From: Bacillus sp. FJAT-26390
GTDB lineage: Bacteria; Bacillota; Bacilli; Paenibacillales; Paenibacillaceae
Length of the DNA: 64,000 nucleotides
Assembly: GCF_001682865.1 (NCBI RefSeq)
Contig: NZ_MAQX01000033.1
Coordinates: forward strand, 248,001-312,000
Direction of reading: 5' to 3'
The notes beneath the pieces were generated by a model, which worked only from the letters and a program-made list of their open reading frames with translations, was not told where the DNA came from and searched no databases. Of this stretch, positions 8,538-17,451 are shown one piece after another (within the stretch, counting starts at the first letter, position 1; every line of letters begins with the position of its first letter). The translations under genes and the position numbers were made by a program.

Positions 8538-9419
8538 ATGGGCAGCAAGAGAATGTCTGGATGGTGGCCGCAATTGGTGTTTGTGGGGCCCGTTACCGTC
8601 TTTTTTCTACTTATTATGATTATCCCGTTTCTGCTTGGCATGTACTACTCGTTTACCGATTGGAACGGCGTTGCAGGAACTGTAAATTGGGTCGGGTTCG
8701 ACAACTTCAAACAAATTTTTACGAATGATGCCGACTTCTGGTCTTCCTTCTGGTTTACGATTCGGTTCACCGTCGTTGGCGTTATTTTAACCAACTTGGT
8801 CGGGTTCTTCCTAGCCTACCTGCTTACAAAGAAGCTAAAATCACGCAACGTCCTGCGGACGATTTTCTTTATGCCTAACGTAATCGGCGGCTTGCTGCTC
8901 GGCTTCATTTGGCAGTTTATATTCGTAAAAGGCTTCTCCACCGTCGGCGACATGACCGGCTGGTCCTTCTTCAACCTTCCTTGGCTTGGCGATGAAACGA
9001 CTGGCTTCTGGGGCATCACGATGGTATTCGTCTGGCAGTCAGCCGGCTATCTGATGGTCGTGTACATTGCTTCCCTTACGAACGTATCGAAGGAAGTGCT
9101 TGAGGCTGCTGAGATCGATGGCGCCACTCGCTTGCAGGTGCTTCGCAGCATTATTTTGCCGCTTATTATGCCTGCCGTTACCGTCTGTCTTTTCCTTGCA
9201 ATCTCATGGTCGTTCAAAATGTTCGACCTTAACCTATCGCTCACCAAGGGCGGGCCGTTCAAATCAACGGAATCCGTCGCGCTCAACATTTATGCGGAAG
9301 CGTTCCAAAACAACCGCTACGGTCTTGGTACCGCTAAGTCGCTTATCTTCTTTATCGTCGTTGCCGTCATTACGCTTATACAGGTTCGCGTCACCAAGAG
9401 CAAGGAGGTTGAAGCTTAA
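8538..9419 (+). CDS. Sugar ABC transporter permease (MalF/UgpA type)
   Basis: This 293-residue inner-membrane permease has six or so transmembrane segments. The cytoplasmic EAA loop reads EAAEIDGATRLQVLRSIILPLI, matching the EAA---G---------I-LP signature for contact with the ATPase. It starts at an ATG after GGGGAGTTGCAACG. The next permease begins on the last base of this gene's stop (TAATG). It forms a CUT1-family importer with the next two genes. No ATPase gene is in the cluster, so a shared MsmX-type ATPase encoded elsewhere is expected. Confidence 0.93.
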   Translation: MGSKRMSGWWPQLVFVGPVTVFFLLIMIIPFLLGMYYSFTDWNGVAGTVNWVGFDNFKQIFTNDADFWSSFWFTIRFTVVGVILTNLVGFFLAYLLTKKLKSRNVLRTIFFMPNVIGGLLLGFIWQFIFVKGFSTVGDMTGWSFFNLPWLGDETTGFWGITMVFVWQSAGYLMVVYIASLTNVSKEVLEAAEIDGATRLQVLRSIILPLIMPAVTVCLFLAISWSFKMFDLNLSLTKGGPFKSTESVALNIYAEAFQNNRYGLGTAKSLIFFIVVAVITLIQVRVTKSKEVEA

Positions 9420-10252
9420 TGGATACGAAAAAATATACCGGAAAGCTGTTCATAACCGAAGCGATCATGATTATCGTCGGCCTATTATTCCTTGCGCCCT
9501 TTTATTTTCTGCTCGTTAACTCGGTTAAGCCGTTCGGCGAAATTATGGCCAATTCGGCAAGCTGGCCGCAGGTGTTCAACTGGGAGAACTACTCCCGCGC
9601 TTGGAAGCTGACGAGATTCCCGCAAGCCTTCAGCAACTCCATGATCATCACGGTCGTCACCGTTGTTCTGACGGCTCTCATCAGCGCGATGGGCGCTTAC
9701 CGGATGGTTCGTTCCAATACGCGCTTTAACCGCATTTTGTTTATGCTTTTTGTAGCCGCTATGGTTATTCCGTTCCAGTCGATTATGATCCCGCTCCTAA
9801 AAGTCGTGAACGTGCTGGGCGTCAACAATAGTATGTACGGTCTTATTATGTGTTATCTCGGTCTCGGCGCTCCGCTCTCGCTCTTTCTATTTCACGGCTT
9901 CGTCAAAGCGATTCCGCTAGAAATTGAAGAAGCGGCGACCGTTGACGGCTGCAATCCGATTACGGTATTTTTCCGAATCGTGCTTCCGCTGCTAAAGCCG
10001 ATGCTTATGACCGTCATTATTTTGAACTGCCTGTGGGTATGGAATGATTACTTGCTTCCGTCGCTTATTTTGCAGAAGCCCGATATGCGTACGATTCCGC
10101 TTGCGACCTTCGCGTTCTTCGGACAATATACGAAGCAATGGGACCTTGCGCTTCCAGCGCTTGTACTTGGCATAACGCCTATCGTAGCTTTCTTCTTATT
10201 ATTACAGCGTTACATCGTTGAGGGAGTTGCGGCTGGTTCGGTTAAAGGCTAA
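9419..10252 (+). CDS. Sugar ABC transporter permease (MalG type)
   Basis: This 277-residue second permease of the same importer has about six membrane helices and the EAA loop EEAATVDGCNPITVFFRIVLPLLKP. Its ATG overlaps the stop of the preceding permease, so the two subunits are translationally coupled for equal production. The C-terminus ends in RYIVEGVAAGSVKG, typical of CUT1 permeases. A 60-bp gap separates it from the binding-protein gene. Confidence 0.93.
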   Translation: MDTKKYTGKLFITEAIMIIVGLLFLAPFYFLLVNSVKPFGEIMANSASWPQVFNWENYSRAWKLTRFPQAFSNSMIITVVTVVLTALISAMGAYRMVRSNTRFNRILFMLFVAAMVIPFQSIMIPLLKVVNVLGVNNSMYGLIMCYLGLGAPLSLFLFHGFVKAIPLEIEEAATVDGCNPITVFFRIVLPLLKPMLMTVIILNCLWVWNDYLLPSLILQKPDMRTIPLATFAFFGQYTKQWDLALPALVLGITPIVAFFLLLQRYIVEGVAAGSVKG

Positions 10253-10312
10253 CGCTTATAATCAAACGGTCGATTCCATATACTAAAACTTGAATCAAGG
10301 GGGATTTGCATC

Positions 10313-11599
10313 ATGAATAAAAAGCTGACCATGCTATCGCTTAGCCTTGTGCTGGCCATGAGCATCATCTTGTCCGCGTGCGGCGGAAGCAACAATGAAG
10401 GCGGCGGCACGGACAAAGACAAGGGCGAGACAAAAACCGTAACCATTTTCCAATTCAAAACCGAAATTGTGGAAGGCCTTAACGAATTGGCTGTGGAGTT
10501 TAATAAAGAATACCCTAACATTAAGCTGGACATTCAAACGGTAGGCGGCGGCGCTGACTATGGGGCTTCCCTTAAAACAAAGTTCGCGGCGGGCGACGCG
10601 CCTGACATTTTCTCTAATGGCGGTTACGCAGAAATGGAAATGTGGCTGGACAAGCTCGAGGATCTATCCGACCAAGCATGGGTGAAGGATCTTGTACCTT
10701 TGGCTGCTGAGCCTATGACCAAAGACGGTAAAGTATACGGCATGGCGATGAACCTTGAAGGCTTCGGCTACATCTATAATAAAGATCTTTTTGCTAAAGC
10801 GGGCATTACGGAGCTTCCGAAAACGTACTCTCAGCTAGAAGCTGCCGCTAAAACGTTAAAAGCAGCAGGCATTACGCCGTTCGCCAACGCGTACCAAGAG
10901 TGGTGGCTGATGGGTAACCAAGGCATTAACCCTGCATTTGCGCAACAACCGGACGTCAATGCTTTTATCGCCGGCCTTAACGATGGCTCTGTAAAAATTC
11001 CAGGCAACGAAAAATTCGCAGAATGGGCCAAGCTGATGAAGCTGACGGTTGATTACGGCAACAAAAACCCGCTGACAACGGATTACAACACGCAAGTATC
11101 GTTGTTTGCCAGCGGCGAAGCTGCAATGATGCAGGAAGGCAACTGGGCACAAGTGCAAATCGACAGCATCAATCCTGACATGAACCTAGGCGTGCTGCCG
11201 ATGCCGCTTGGCGAGGATGCTGGAGCGAACGACAAGCTGAACGTTGGTATTCCCGCTAACCTTGTAATCAACAAAGAATCCGACGTGAAGGAAGAAGCGA
11301 AAACATTCCTGAACTGGCTCGTTACTTCCGATATCGGTAAAGAATACATCGTGAAGAAATTCAAATTCATTCCGGCTCTTTCCACGATTACGGCTACTCC
11401 TGAGGATATGGGCGATATCGGAACCGAGGTTTACAACTACGTACAAGCTGACAAAGTACTTGGTTTGCAATCCTCGAAATACCCCGATGGCGTAACGCAG
11501 GAATTTGCCAGCGTCATTCAACAGTACATCGCAGGCAGAATCGATGAGTCCGCATGGGAGACTGGCATGCAAGGCGCTTGGGATAAGCTGAAAAAATAA
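10313..11599 (+). CDS. Sugar-binding lipoprotein of the ABC importer
   Basis: This 428-residue family 1 extracellular solute-binding protein has a lipoprotein signal peptide ending in the lipobox LSAC at about residue 23, followed by a flexible Gly/Asn-rich linker. The body carries the usual binding-protein pattern (GDAPDIFS, LPKTYSQLEAAAKTLKAAGITPF, and a DIGKEYI segment near the C-terminus). It is anchored on the outer face of the membrane and delivers substrate to the two permeases encoded just upstream. AAGGGGG precedes the ATG. A strong terminator follows, so it closes the operon. The sugar cannot be deduced. Confidence 0.93.
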   Translation: MNKKLTMLSLSLVLAMSIILSACGGSNNEGGGTDKDKGETKTVTIFQFKTEIVEGLNELAVEFNKEYPNIKLDIQTVGGGADYGASLKTKFAAGDAPDIFSNGGYAEMEMWLDKLEDLSDQAWVKDLVPLAAEPMTKDGKVYGMAMNLEGFGYIYNKDLFAKAGITELPKTYSQLEAAAKTLKAAGITPFANAYQEWWLMGNQGINPAFAQQPDVNAFIAGLNDGSVKIPGNEKFAEWAKLMKLTVDYGNKNPLTTDYNTQVSLFASGEAAMMQEGNWAQVQIDSINPDMNLGVLPMPLGEDAGANDKLNVGIPANLVINKESDVKEEAKTFLNWLVTSDIGKEYIVKKFKFIPALSTITATPEDMGDIGTEVYNYVQADKVLGLQSSKYPDGVTQEFASVIQQYIAGRIDESAWETGMQGAWDKLKK

Positions 11600-11612
11600 G
11601 CTTTAAATAAAG

Positions 11613-11658
11613 AAAACAGCCGTTTAACCGTCCATCATGGAGGTTGAGCGGCTGTTTT
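11613..11658 (+). terminator. Terminator of the sugar ABC operon
   Basis: AAAACAGCCGTTTAACC (11613-11629) pairs along its whole length, with two G-U pairs, with GGTTGAGCGGCTGTTTT (11642-11658), followed by a T run. It could also serve the convergent iclR-type gene. Confidence 0.8.
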
Positions 11659-11707
11659 TTCATTTATCTCAGAGAAGGGCACGCTCGCATTGGCAGGCTC
11701 TTCGTTT

Positions 11708-12445
11708 TTATTCTTTGCCCAGCTTGCGCGACACCTGCTCGGCAGCATGCTGCACCGCTTGGATCGATAGTCGCCTTAGCTTATCATCAAAGCGGTATTT
11801 GGGACCGGCTATCGACAAGCTCGCCACAAGCGCTCCTCTTGAGTCGAATATAGGCGCGCCAACTGCGCATACATCGGGATCAATTTCCCCCTGTGTGAGC
11901 GCATAACCCTGCTCGCGGATATGATGCAGCTCTTGCAGCAGCGTATCCTTGGATAAGTTCGGCGCAAATTTGTCGAGCACGTTCTGGATCGTTTTTTCGC
12001 TCTCGTAGGCTAATATGGCTTTGCCTGAAGCACCCAAATAAAGCGGCAGCATTCTTCCGTTCTCGGCGGAATATTGAATGAGCGCCTTGCTCCTGACCGT
12101 CTGAATGCTGATCGCGCTTGTGCCCGAACGGACAAACAGCAGCGAGGTCTCGTTCGTCTCCTGCGTCAATTCCTCCATGATAGGGAGTGCAAGCGGTACC
12201 AGCTCTCTGTGCACCTGTTGACTGAGACTCCTCGCAAGGTCCAATATCCGCATGCCAAGGCCGATTTGCCCTTTGCCTCTGCGCTCCACGATCCCATTCT
12301 GCTCCAGCGTTTGCAAGAAACGATAAATGGAGCTCTCCGGTATGGATACCTTCTGTGCGATGTCGCTCACGGACAAAGCTCCGTCCGCTTCGGCAAGCGC
12401 AAAGAGGATGTCCAGCGCTCTGCTCAGCGTCTGTGTTCCATTCAT
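11708..12445 (-). CDS. IclR-family transcription regulator
   Basis: This regulator has an N-terminal winged helix (TLSRALDILFALAEADG, then VSDIAQKVSIPESSIYRFLQTLEQNGIVER) and a C-terminal IclR effector domain (GLGMRILDLA, ASGKAILAY, DPDVCAVGAPIFDSRGALVASLSIAGP). The open frame extends to an ATG pair at 12541-12544, but that region encodes the end of the ammonia-lyase remnant. An ATG at 12445 gives the usual IclR N-terminus. A CTG at 12499, eight bases after AAAGGGG and right after the remnant's stop, is also possible. It is the last gene of the long minus-strand operon, so it probably senses a pathway intermediate and controls that operon. Confidence 0.88.
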   Translation of the reverse strand: MNGTQTLSRALDILFALAEADGALSVSDIAQKVSIPESSIYRFLQTLEQNGIVERRGKGQIGLGMRILDLARSLSQQVHRELVPLALPIMEELTQETNETSLLFVRSGTSAISIQTVRSKALIQYSAENGRMLPLYLGASGKAILAYESEKTIQNVLDKFAPNLSKDTLLQELHHIREQGYALTQGEIDPDVCAVGAPIFDSRGALVASLSIAGPKYRFDDKLRRLSIQAVQHAAEQVSRKLGKE

Positions 12446-12500
12446 CGACCTTGCTTCAGCATTTGTGCTTGGATTCTCTTCTATATATTTAGTTGTCAGC

Positions 12501-12867
12501 TTATAAACCCCTTTCCGCGAGATGGGCTGCCGGTTTCTCATCATCTCCCAGATGATGAATGAGCGTACCGCTTTTCAATAGCTTATATGCGGCATGGATA
12601 TCTCCAGTCAGGCTTCGATCCTGATCCAAAAAAGGAATGACGGACCACCACGCGGTCTTTATTCCAGCCTACACCCCGGTTAAAGCCGTATATAGGAACA
12701 TCGCTTGATGACTGGCTTAACACAAATTTTCCGGAGCGATCAAGCCCTTGCCAAGCTTCCTCCGCAATTTCCACACGAGCAAAATCATCCGCTACCCGCT
12801 GCACGTCTTCTATCGTCAACGTACTTCCATTCAATAAAAGGCTCCGGTCCTTCTGCTTGGTGGTCAT
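12501..12867 (-). pseudogene. Remnant of a histidine/ergothioneine ammonia-lyase-like gene with internal deletion
   Basis: From an ATG at 12867 the frame encodes about 75 residues of the N-terminus of the aromatic amino-acid ammonia-lyase family (LLLNGSTLTIEDVQRVA, then YGFNRGVGWNKDR, where histidine ammonia-lyase has YGVNTGFG). Near 12650 the similarity stops. In the +1 frame a lyase C-terminus follows (SVIPFLDQDRSLTGDI, HAAYKLLKSGTLI), ending at TAA 12501-12503. About 400 central residues, including the Ala-Ser-Gly that forms the MIO cofactor, are missing, and the two ends are out of frame. It starts 4 bases after the DUF917 stop, so it was the next gene of the operon. It cannot make an active enzyme. 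Confidence 0.75.
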
Positions 12868-12871
12868 CGGC

Positions 12872-13969
12872 CTATTCCTGTATGCCTTCCAGCGCGTAGG
12901 CTGCAAGCGGTATGCCAAGCGCCTTCTCTACCTCAGGATATACGGTTGGATCTTTGACGCTTGAGCTTAACGGAACCTCGCTCTTATTGATGGACAATAC
13001 GGCAAGCTTGCTTCCTACCTCCACATGACCGACGCTGACCGGCAAGCCCGTTTCCGTAGACAGCGTCGTAATGACATCCGGGTACGTCGTTAACCGATTG
13101 CCGCGGCTGTCGTCGGCTGCCATATATTCATTCATTACGTGAAGGGTGATCGTATCTCCATCTACGTTCACATCAATGGTCCCAATATCGAAAGCACCTG
13201 AATAATGGACTTCTCTGCGCGTAACCACACCCTCCCCAAGAATGGTACCGTTTGTCTGAGTGACAATCGTATCGATCACCGCCTGCGCGCCTTGCGGCTG
13301 CGCTGCGATAATCGCCTTGCCAAGCTCGATTGCAATCGTGATCCCGCCGATTGCAGCATGCTTCTTAATGTAGGAAGCCGGTAGCGGATGGCGCGCCGAT
13401 GCGATGAAGCCTCCCGCTTGATCGGCGGCCGTACGCAATATGTTTGAAGTCTTAGAGGGCGAGCCTTTGACAACCAGCTCAAGATAAGAGCCATTTTCGC
13501 GTTTTCCTCCGACGACAACTTGAATCGTTTCGAAATCGTCCAGGGCGGCGAGTCCCATCGAGCCCATTTTCCCAGTTGGATGAGCGCGTATGTCCCCTGT
13601 TGCATCAACGACAACCAAATCAAGCAGCGCGGCCGGAAGCCAGCCGTTAATGGTGCTCGACATCCCGTTTTGAGGAGTCATGACGCCCACGATTTTGCCA
13701 TCGTAGCTCTCCTGCAGCAGCTTCACCGCTTTAATATAATCCGTTCCAAGCATTTGCCAATCTGTCCCTGCTGGCGCACCAATCGCCGTTGCGGTAATAA
13801 TAATCGCGTCATCCGGAAGCTCATCGACGGATACGAGCCGCGGCTGCCCGATCGCTACGGCCGCTCCTCCGATTTGCAGCCCATGGTCCACCCAGCCCCC
13901 GCCTCCGCATGCAAAGACGGAGCCTCCTCTTACCGCTGCCCATACATCCTCATTTGTCAGAATACGCAT
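12872..13969 (-). CDS. DUF917 family protein
   Basis: This cytoplasmic protein of 365 residues belongs to DUF917 (COG3535), often annotated as hydantoinase/oxoprolinase-like. The N-terminal glycine-rich motif GGSVFACGGGGW and the segment IGAPAGTDWQMLGTDYIKAVKLLQ fit the family. The ATG at 13969 has AGGGGGA at proper distance; an ATG two codons earlier lies too close. It sits between a urocanase-like gene and the lyase remnant, where histidine-type pathways place an imidazolone or hydantoin-processing enzyme. Action on a hydantoin- or thiohydantoin-propionate intermediate is an inference from context, not from the sequence itself. Confidence 0.85.
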   Translation of the reverse strand: MRILTNEDVWAAVRGGSVFACGGGGWVDHGLQIGGAAVAIGQPRLVSVDELPDDAIIITATAIGAPAGTDWQMLGTDYIKAVKLLQESYDGKIVGVMTPQNGMSSTINGWLPAALLDLVVVDATGDIRAHPTGKMGSMGLAALDDFETIQVVVGGKRENGSYLELVVKGSPSKTSNILRTAADQAGGFIASARHPLPASYIKKHAAIGGITIAIELGKAIIAAQPQGAQAVIDTIVTQTNGTILGEGVVTRREVHYSGAFDIGTIDVNVDGDTITLHVMNEYMAADDSRGNRLTTYPDVITTLSTETGLPVSVGHVEVGSKLAVLSINKSEVPLSSSVKDPTVYPEVEKALGIPLAAYALEGIQE

Positions 13970-13995
13970 CGTCATTCCCCCTATTTCATTCTCGT

Positions 13996-15639
13996 TTACG
14001 AGTTTGTTATAATCCGCCTAATTCCTTTGCGCTCTACTTCAACCAGCGATTCCTCATACCCGGCATCTGCGTATCGCAAAACGCCGAGGCCAGTATCATT
14101 ATTTAACGTAGTCTCCAAGCGAATATCGCTTTCAGCTGACCCATCCGCAACCAATGTAACGCCAGCGCTTGTCATGTAACCGGAATATCCGCCGCCGCCA
14201 GAGTGAATCGTCACAAGATCAGCCATGGAAGAGCAATTCAACATCGCGTTCAAAAGCGGCCAATCCGCGATGGCATCGCTGCCATCCTTCATTTTCTCCG
14301 TCATAATATTGGGATGGGTCATCGACGCGGCATCTAGATGATCGCGTGAGAATGCCACCGGACCGCTCAAAATGCCCTCTCGCACCATTTGGTTCACGGC
14401 AAGTGCAAGCTTCGTCCGTTCCCCGTGACCGAACCAGCCAATTCTTGCGGGCAAACCCTCAACGGGGACATGCTCGCGCGCCAGCCGAATCCAATTGACG
14501 ATAATGTCGTTATCTGCGAACGCTTCGAGAATATATTCGTCGATCGCTTGTATATCGCGTGCCTCGCCGCTGAGCGCAACCCAGCGGAAAGGGCCGATAG
14601 CCCTTGCGAACAAAGGTCGGAGGAACGCTTCTGTGAAAATATCAATTTCAAACGCCTGCTCCACGCCGTACCGCTGCGCCTGTGAGCGAATGTTGTTCCC
14701 GTTGTCGAACACGATGGAGCCCCGTTCTTTAAATGCCAGCATCGCCCTTACTTCCCTTGCGATAGAAGCTCCAGCAGCATCTTGCAGTCTAGCGGGCTCC
14801 TGTTCTCTCAGAGCCTGTAGGTCCTCTGCACGGTATCCGGCAGGAATATAGCCATAAAGCAAATCATGCGCAGAGGTCTGATCCGTTACAATATCGGGCA
14901 CGATGCCGCGCTGCACAATGGCTGGATAAATATCCGCCGCATTGCCGACAAGCCCCACCGACAGCGCTGCCTTGTTCTTAACGGCATCCTCGATCCACTC
15001 AAGCGCCTCGTCCAAGCTGTCCGTCTTACGCTGCAAATAACCCGATTGAATGCGGCGGTCGACCCGCTCCTCGGATACTTCAACGCAGAGAATAGCAGCC
15101 CCGGCAAGCGTTCCGGCAAGCGGCTGCGCGCCTCCCATGCCGCCAAGGCCGGCGGTAAGAATAAACCTGCCGTGCAGATGGCTGTCAAAATACTTCCTCG
15201 CGATGCTCTGAAAGATCTCATAGGTGCCTTGAACAACGCCTTGCGACCCAATGTATTGCCACGCCGCAGCCGTTAATCCGCCCCAAATGAGCAGACCTTT
15301 TTCCTCCAGCCGGTAAAAGTTCTCACTCGTAGCCCATCGCCCGACCAAATTGCAATTCGCCATTACGATCAGCGGCGCAAAACGGTGCGTCTTAAATATG
15401 CCGATCGGCTTCCCTGATTGGATCACCAGCGTTTCATCTTCTTCCAGCTCTTTAAGCGTTCTCACAATTGCATGGTAAGAAGGCCAATCGCGTGCTGCCT
15501 TAGCGAGTGCCGCATATACAATCAAATCCTTCTGGTTCTCTCCGTTCTCGAGCACATTCTCCAGCATCCGAAGCAGCGCTTCCTGTCTCCAGCCTTTGCA
15601 GCGAAGCTCCGTGCCCCTAGCTGCGGTTATTCGTTCCAT
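13996..15639 (-). CDS. Urocanase-family hydratase, probably not a standard urocanase
   Basis: This 547-residue NAD-dependent hydratase is homologous to HutU over its whole length (IGSQGVVQGTYE, TAGLGGMGGAQPLAGTLAGA, DQTSAHDLLYGYIPAG, FDNGNNIRSQA, GPFRWVALSG, HLDAASMTHPN). Several active-site segments differ from histidine-pathway urocanases: ARICW is ARIGW (the conserved cysteine is Gly), YGQMTAGSW is WGGLTAAAW, and GGGVGxGYSQHAG is GGGGYSGYMTSAG. These changes suggest a different substrate such as thiourocanate or a methylated urocanate. The ATG at 15639 has AAAGG at good distance; an ATG three codons earlier is possible. The DUF917 gene follows 26 bases downstream. hutI and hutG are absent from the window. 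Confidence 0.85.
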   Translation of the reverse strand: MERITAARGTELRCKGWRQEALLRMLENVLENGENQKDLIVYAALAKAARDWPSYHAIVRTLKELEEDETLVIQSGKPIGIFKTHRFAPLIVMANCNLVGRWATSENFYRLEEKGLLIWGGLTAAAWQYIGSQGVVQGTYEIFQSIARKYFDSHLHGRFILTAGLGGMGGAQPLAGTLAGAAILCVEVSEERVDRRIQSGYLQRKTDSLDEALEWIEDAVKNKAALSVGLVGNAADIYPAIVQRGIVPDIVTDQTSAHDLLYGYIPAGYRAEDLQALREQEPARLQDAAGASIAREVRAMLAFKERGSIVFDNGNNIRSQAQRYGVEQAFEIDIFTEAFLRPLFARAIGPFRWVALSGEARDIQAIDEYILEAFADNDIIVNWIRLAREHVPVEGLPARIGWFGHGERTKLALAVNQMVREGILSGPVAFSRDHLDAASMTHPNIMTEKMKDGSDAIADWPLLNAMLNCSSMADLVTIHSGGGGYSGYMTSAGVTLVADGSAESDIRLETTLNNDTGLGVLRYADAGYEESLVEVERKGIRRIITNS

Positions 15640-15661
15640 TAGGATCATCCTTTCCTCTTCA

Positions 15662-16576
15662 TTATCCAGACTTTCCTACCTCTGCTGCCGGCTTCTTATT
15701 CCATGAATAAGTAGAAATAAATACACCCGCCAATATAATAATTCCACCCAGCAGCTGAGTCGCTTCAATGGCATCCCCTAGCAGCAAGAAGCCAGCTAGG
15801 AGAGCGATAAATGGCGGCAAATTGTTAAATAGCGAGGCGGTTCCGGCTCCCACAACCGCAACGCCGTGGGTCCACCACCAGCCTGCCAGCACATTCAGCA
15901 GCCCGGCGGCGGCAAGAAGCGCCCACATGATGCCATCCCTGCTTACTTCAAGCTTGCTAAAAATACTTTCGCTAGCCGCAAGCGGGAGCATAAGCGAGCC
16001 GCCAATGAACGCGGAATACAGATTAACCGAAAACGCCGAAAGCTTTTGAGACAACCTAGGAATAAACAACAAGCTGACCGAGAAGCCCAGCATCGCAATA
16101 ATTAAATAGAGATCGCCAATCGACACGCCAAGGGCTGAGCGGCCCGGGACCACAATGACAAGGACGCCTGTGAAGCCAAGAAGCGCCCCGCCCAGCTTTT
16201 TGCCTTCCAGCCTCACCCGGAAAAATACGGCCTCCAGCAGAAGGGTCACCAGCGGAGCAACCGCATAAATAAGAGAGCCATTAGCAGCAGTCGAGTACTG
16301 TAGTCCAAGAAAATAAAAGGGCTGCTGAATCAAGGTGAAAAAAAAGGAGGACGCGAGCAGCAGCAGCCACTCGGTCCTTGTTGGTTGCTGAAGGGACTGC
16401 GTTCTGCTAATGGCAAACAGAACCACTCCCGTCACTAGAATCCGAAGAAAAGATAAGAGCACGGGTGAAAAACCTCTAAGCAGATAAGCGCTAAGGACGT
16501 AGCTGATTCCCCACAAAAACGTAACGGCAAACAGCCCCATGTAAGCCGTTTTACTCGATGGCGGCGCTGCTGGCAT
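15662..16576 (-). CDS. EamA/DMT-family transporter
   Basis: This membrane protein of 304 residues has ten hydrophobic segments in two EamA repeats, typical of the drug/metabolite transporter superfamily. The first repeat begins AYMGLFAVTFLWGISYVLSAYLLRGF and the second includes DLYLIIAMLGFSVSLLFI. The frame is open to 16687, overlapping the DUF427 gene, but GAGGGAG followed by an ATG at 16576 gives the usual EamA N-terminus without overlap. It may export a by-product of the operon's pathway or import a related compound; direction and substrate are unknown. Confidence 0.85.
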   Translation of the reverse strand: MPAAPPSSKTAYMGLFAVTFLWGISYVLSAYLLRGFSPVLLSFLRILVTGVVLFAISRTQSLQQPTRTEWLLLLASSFFFTLIQQPFYFLGLQYSTAANGSLIYAVAPLVTLLLEAVFFRVRLEGKKLGGALLGFTGVLVIVVPGRSALGVSIGDLYLIIAMLGFSVSLLFIPRLSQKLSAFSVNLYSAFIGGSLMLPLAASESIFSKLEVSRDGIMWALLAAAGLLNVLAGWWWTHGVAVVGAGTASLFNNLPPFIALLAGFLLLGDAIEATQLLGGIIILAGVFISTYSWNKKPAAEVGKSG

Positions 16577-16604
16577 TACGACCACTCCCTCATCGGCCTG
16601 ATCA

Positions 16605-17432
16605 TCAGAAGGGAGACGCGGAGTTTTTGTAAGGGAGCCGGTCCTCTTCCTGCAGCTTCCACTGCACGCCATCGATATAAATGGCATCTACTTCCTCATT
16701 GTAAAAGCTGAGCCGCCCGGCTATTTCATGTACCTCTGGCAGCGCTTCGGCATAGCTCCACACAATATCTTTGGTCGTTTGCCCATCCTCGTGTAGAGCG
16801 GACCAATAGGTGGCGGTCCCTTTGTACGGGCATTGCGTCGTCGTAGCGGACGGCTTCAGCAGATCGAACCGAATATCCTCTTTCGGCAAATAATAACGGG
16901 GCGTCAGACCGGTTTCGTACAAAATAACCGGACGACGGCTATCCGCGATCAGCTTGCCGCCTATGTACACCTGCACATGGCGGGAGCTTGGAATCGCGTC
17001 GATTCGCGAATACGGATCTCTGGCATGCACGAAAATTTGCTCTTCTTCCTCATACCACGCATCCGCTTGCTTCCAGGCAAAGGAGATATAGCCTTTAATG
17101 ATCGAGCTCTCGCCCGCAGGTTCCGGATATTGCCATGCTGCCCGCTCGAATACAAGATTATCGACTGTAATATCTCCATATACAGCCTCCCCCTTGTTCC
17201 CTTGATTCTCGCGCTGCTCCGACCAAGCGATAAGCTCCGTCTTCACATCCTCCAGGGGGAAATAATAGACAGGCAGCCTGCCCGTTTCCGTCACGACCAA
17301 TACTTGCTTGCTATCGGCTACCGTAACTCCGCCAAAGACGACACGAATCCATTTGGGGCTGCGCTCCGCTCGAATTTGCCACCCTTCGCGCTGACCGTCC
17401 CGCAATGACCATTGTGGATCTATATGCGACAT
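16605..17432 (-). CDS. Tandem DUF427 protein, copy 1
   Basis: This 275-residue protein has two DUF427 domains (roughly 25-125 and 140-255). Each contains the pattern VADS-K--VL--ETG--P-YYFP-EDV (for example GGVTVADSKQVLVVTETG and GGKLIADSRRPVILYETG) and a C-terminal ATYWS or VYGDI strand. DUF427 is a small beta-barrel fold without established chemistry. A paralogue with the same two-domain build lies at 21858-22694, just upstream of the operon. It is 19 bases after the LLM gene in the same operon. No signal peptide is present. Confidence 0.85.
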   Translation of the reverse strand: MSHIDPQWSLRDGQREGWQIRAERSPKWIRVVFGGVTVADSKQVLVVTETGRLPVYYFPLEDVKTELIAWSEQRENQGNKGEAVYGDITVDNLVFERAAWQYPEPAGESSIIKGYISFAWKQADAWYEEEEQIFVHARDPYSRIDAIPSSRHVQVYIGGKLIADSRRPVILYETGLTPRYYLPKEDIRFDLLKPSATTTQCPYKGTATYWSALHEDGQTTKDIVWSYAEALPEVHEIAGRLSFYNEEVDAIYIDGVQWKLQEEDRLPYKNSASPF

Positions 17433-17451
17433 TTCCCATCACTCCTTTGTC

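Noticed and set aside
12541..12544. ATG pair as the start of the IclR gene
   Set aside because: This part of the frame overlaps the C-terminal coding sequence of the ammonia-lyase remnant and the ribosome binding site is too close to the ATGs.
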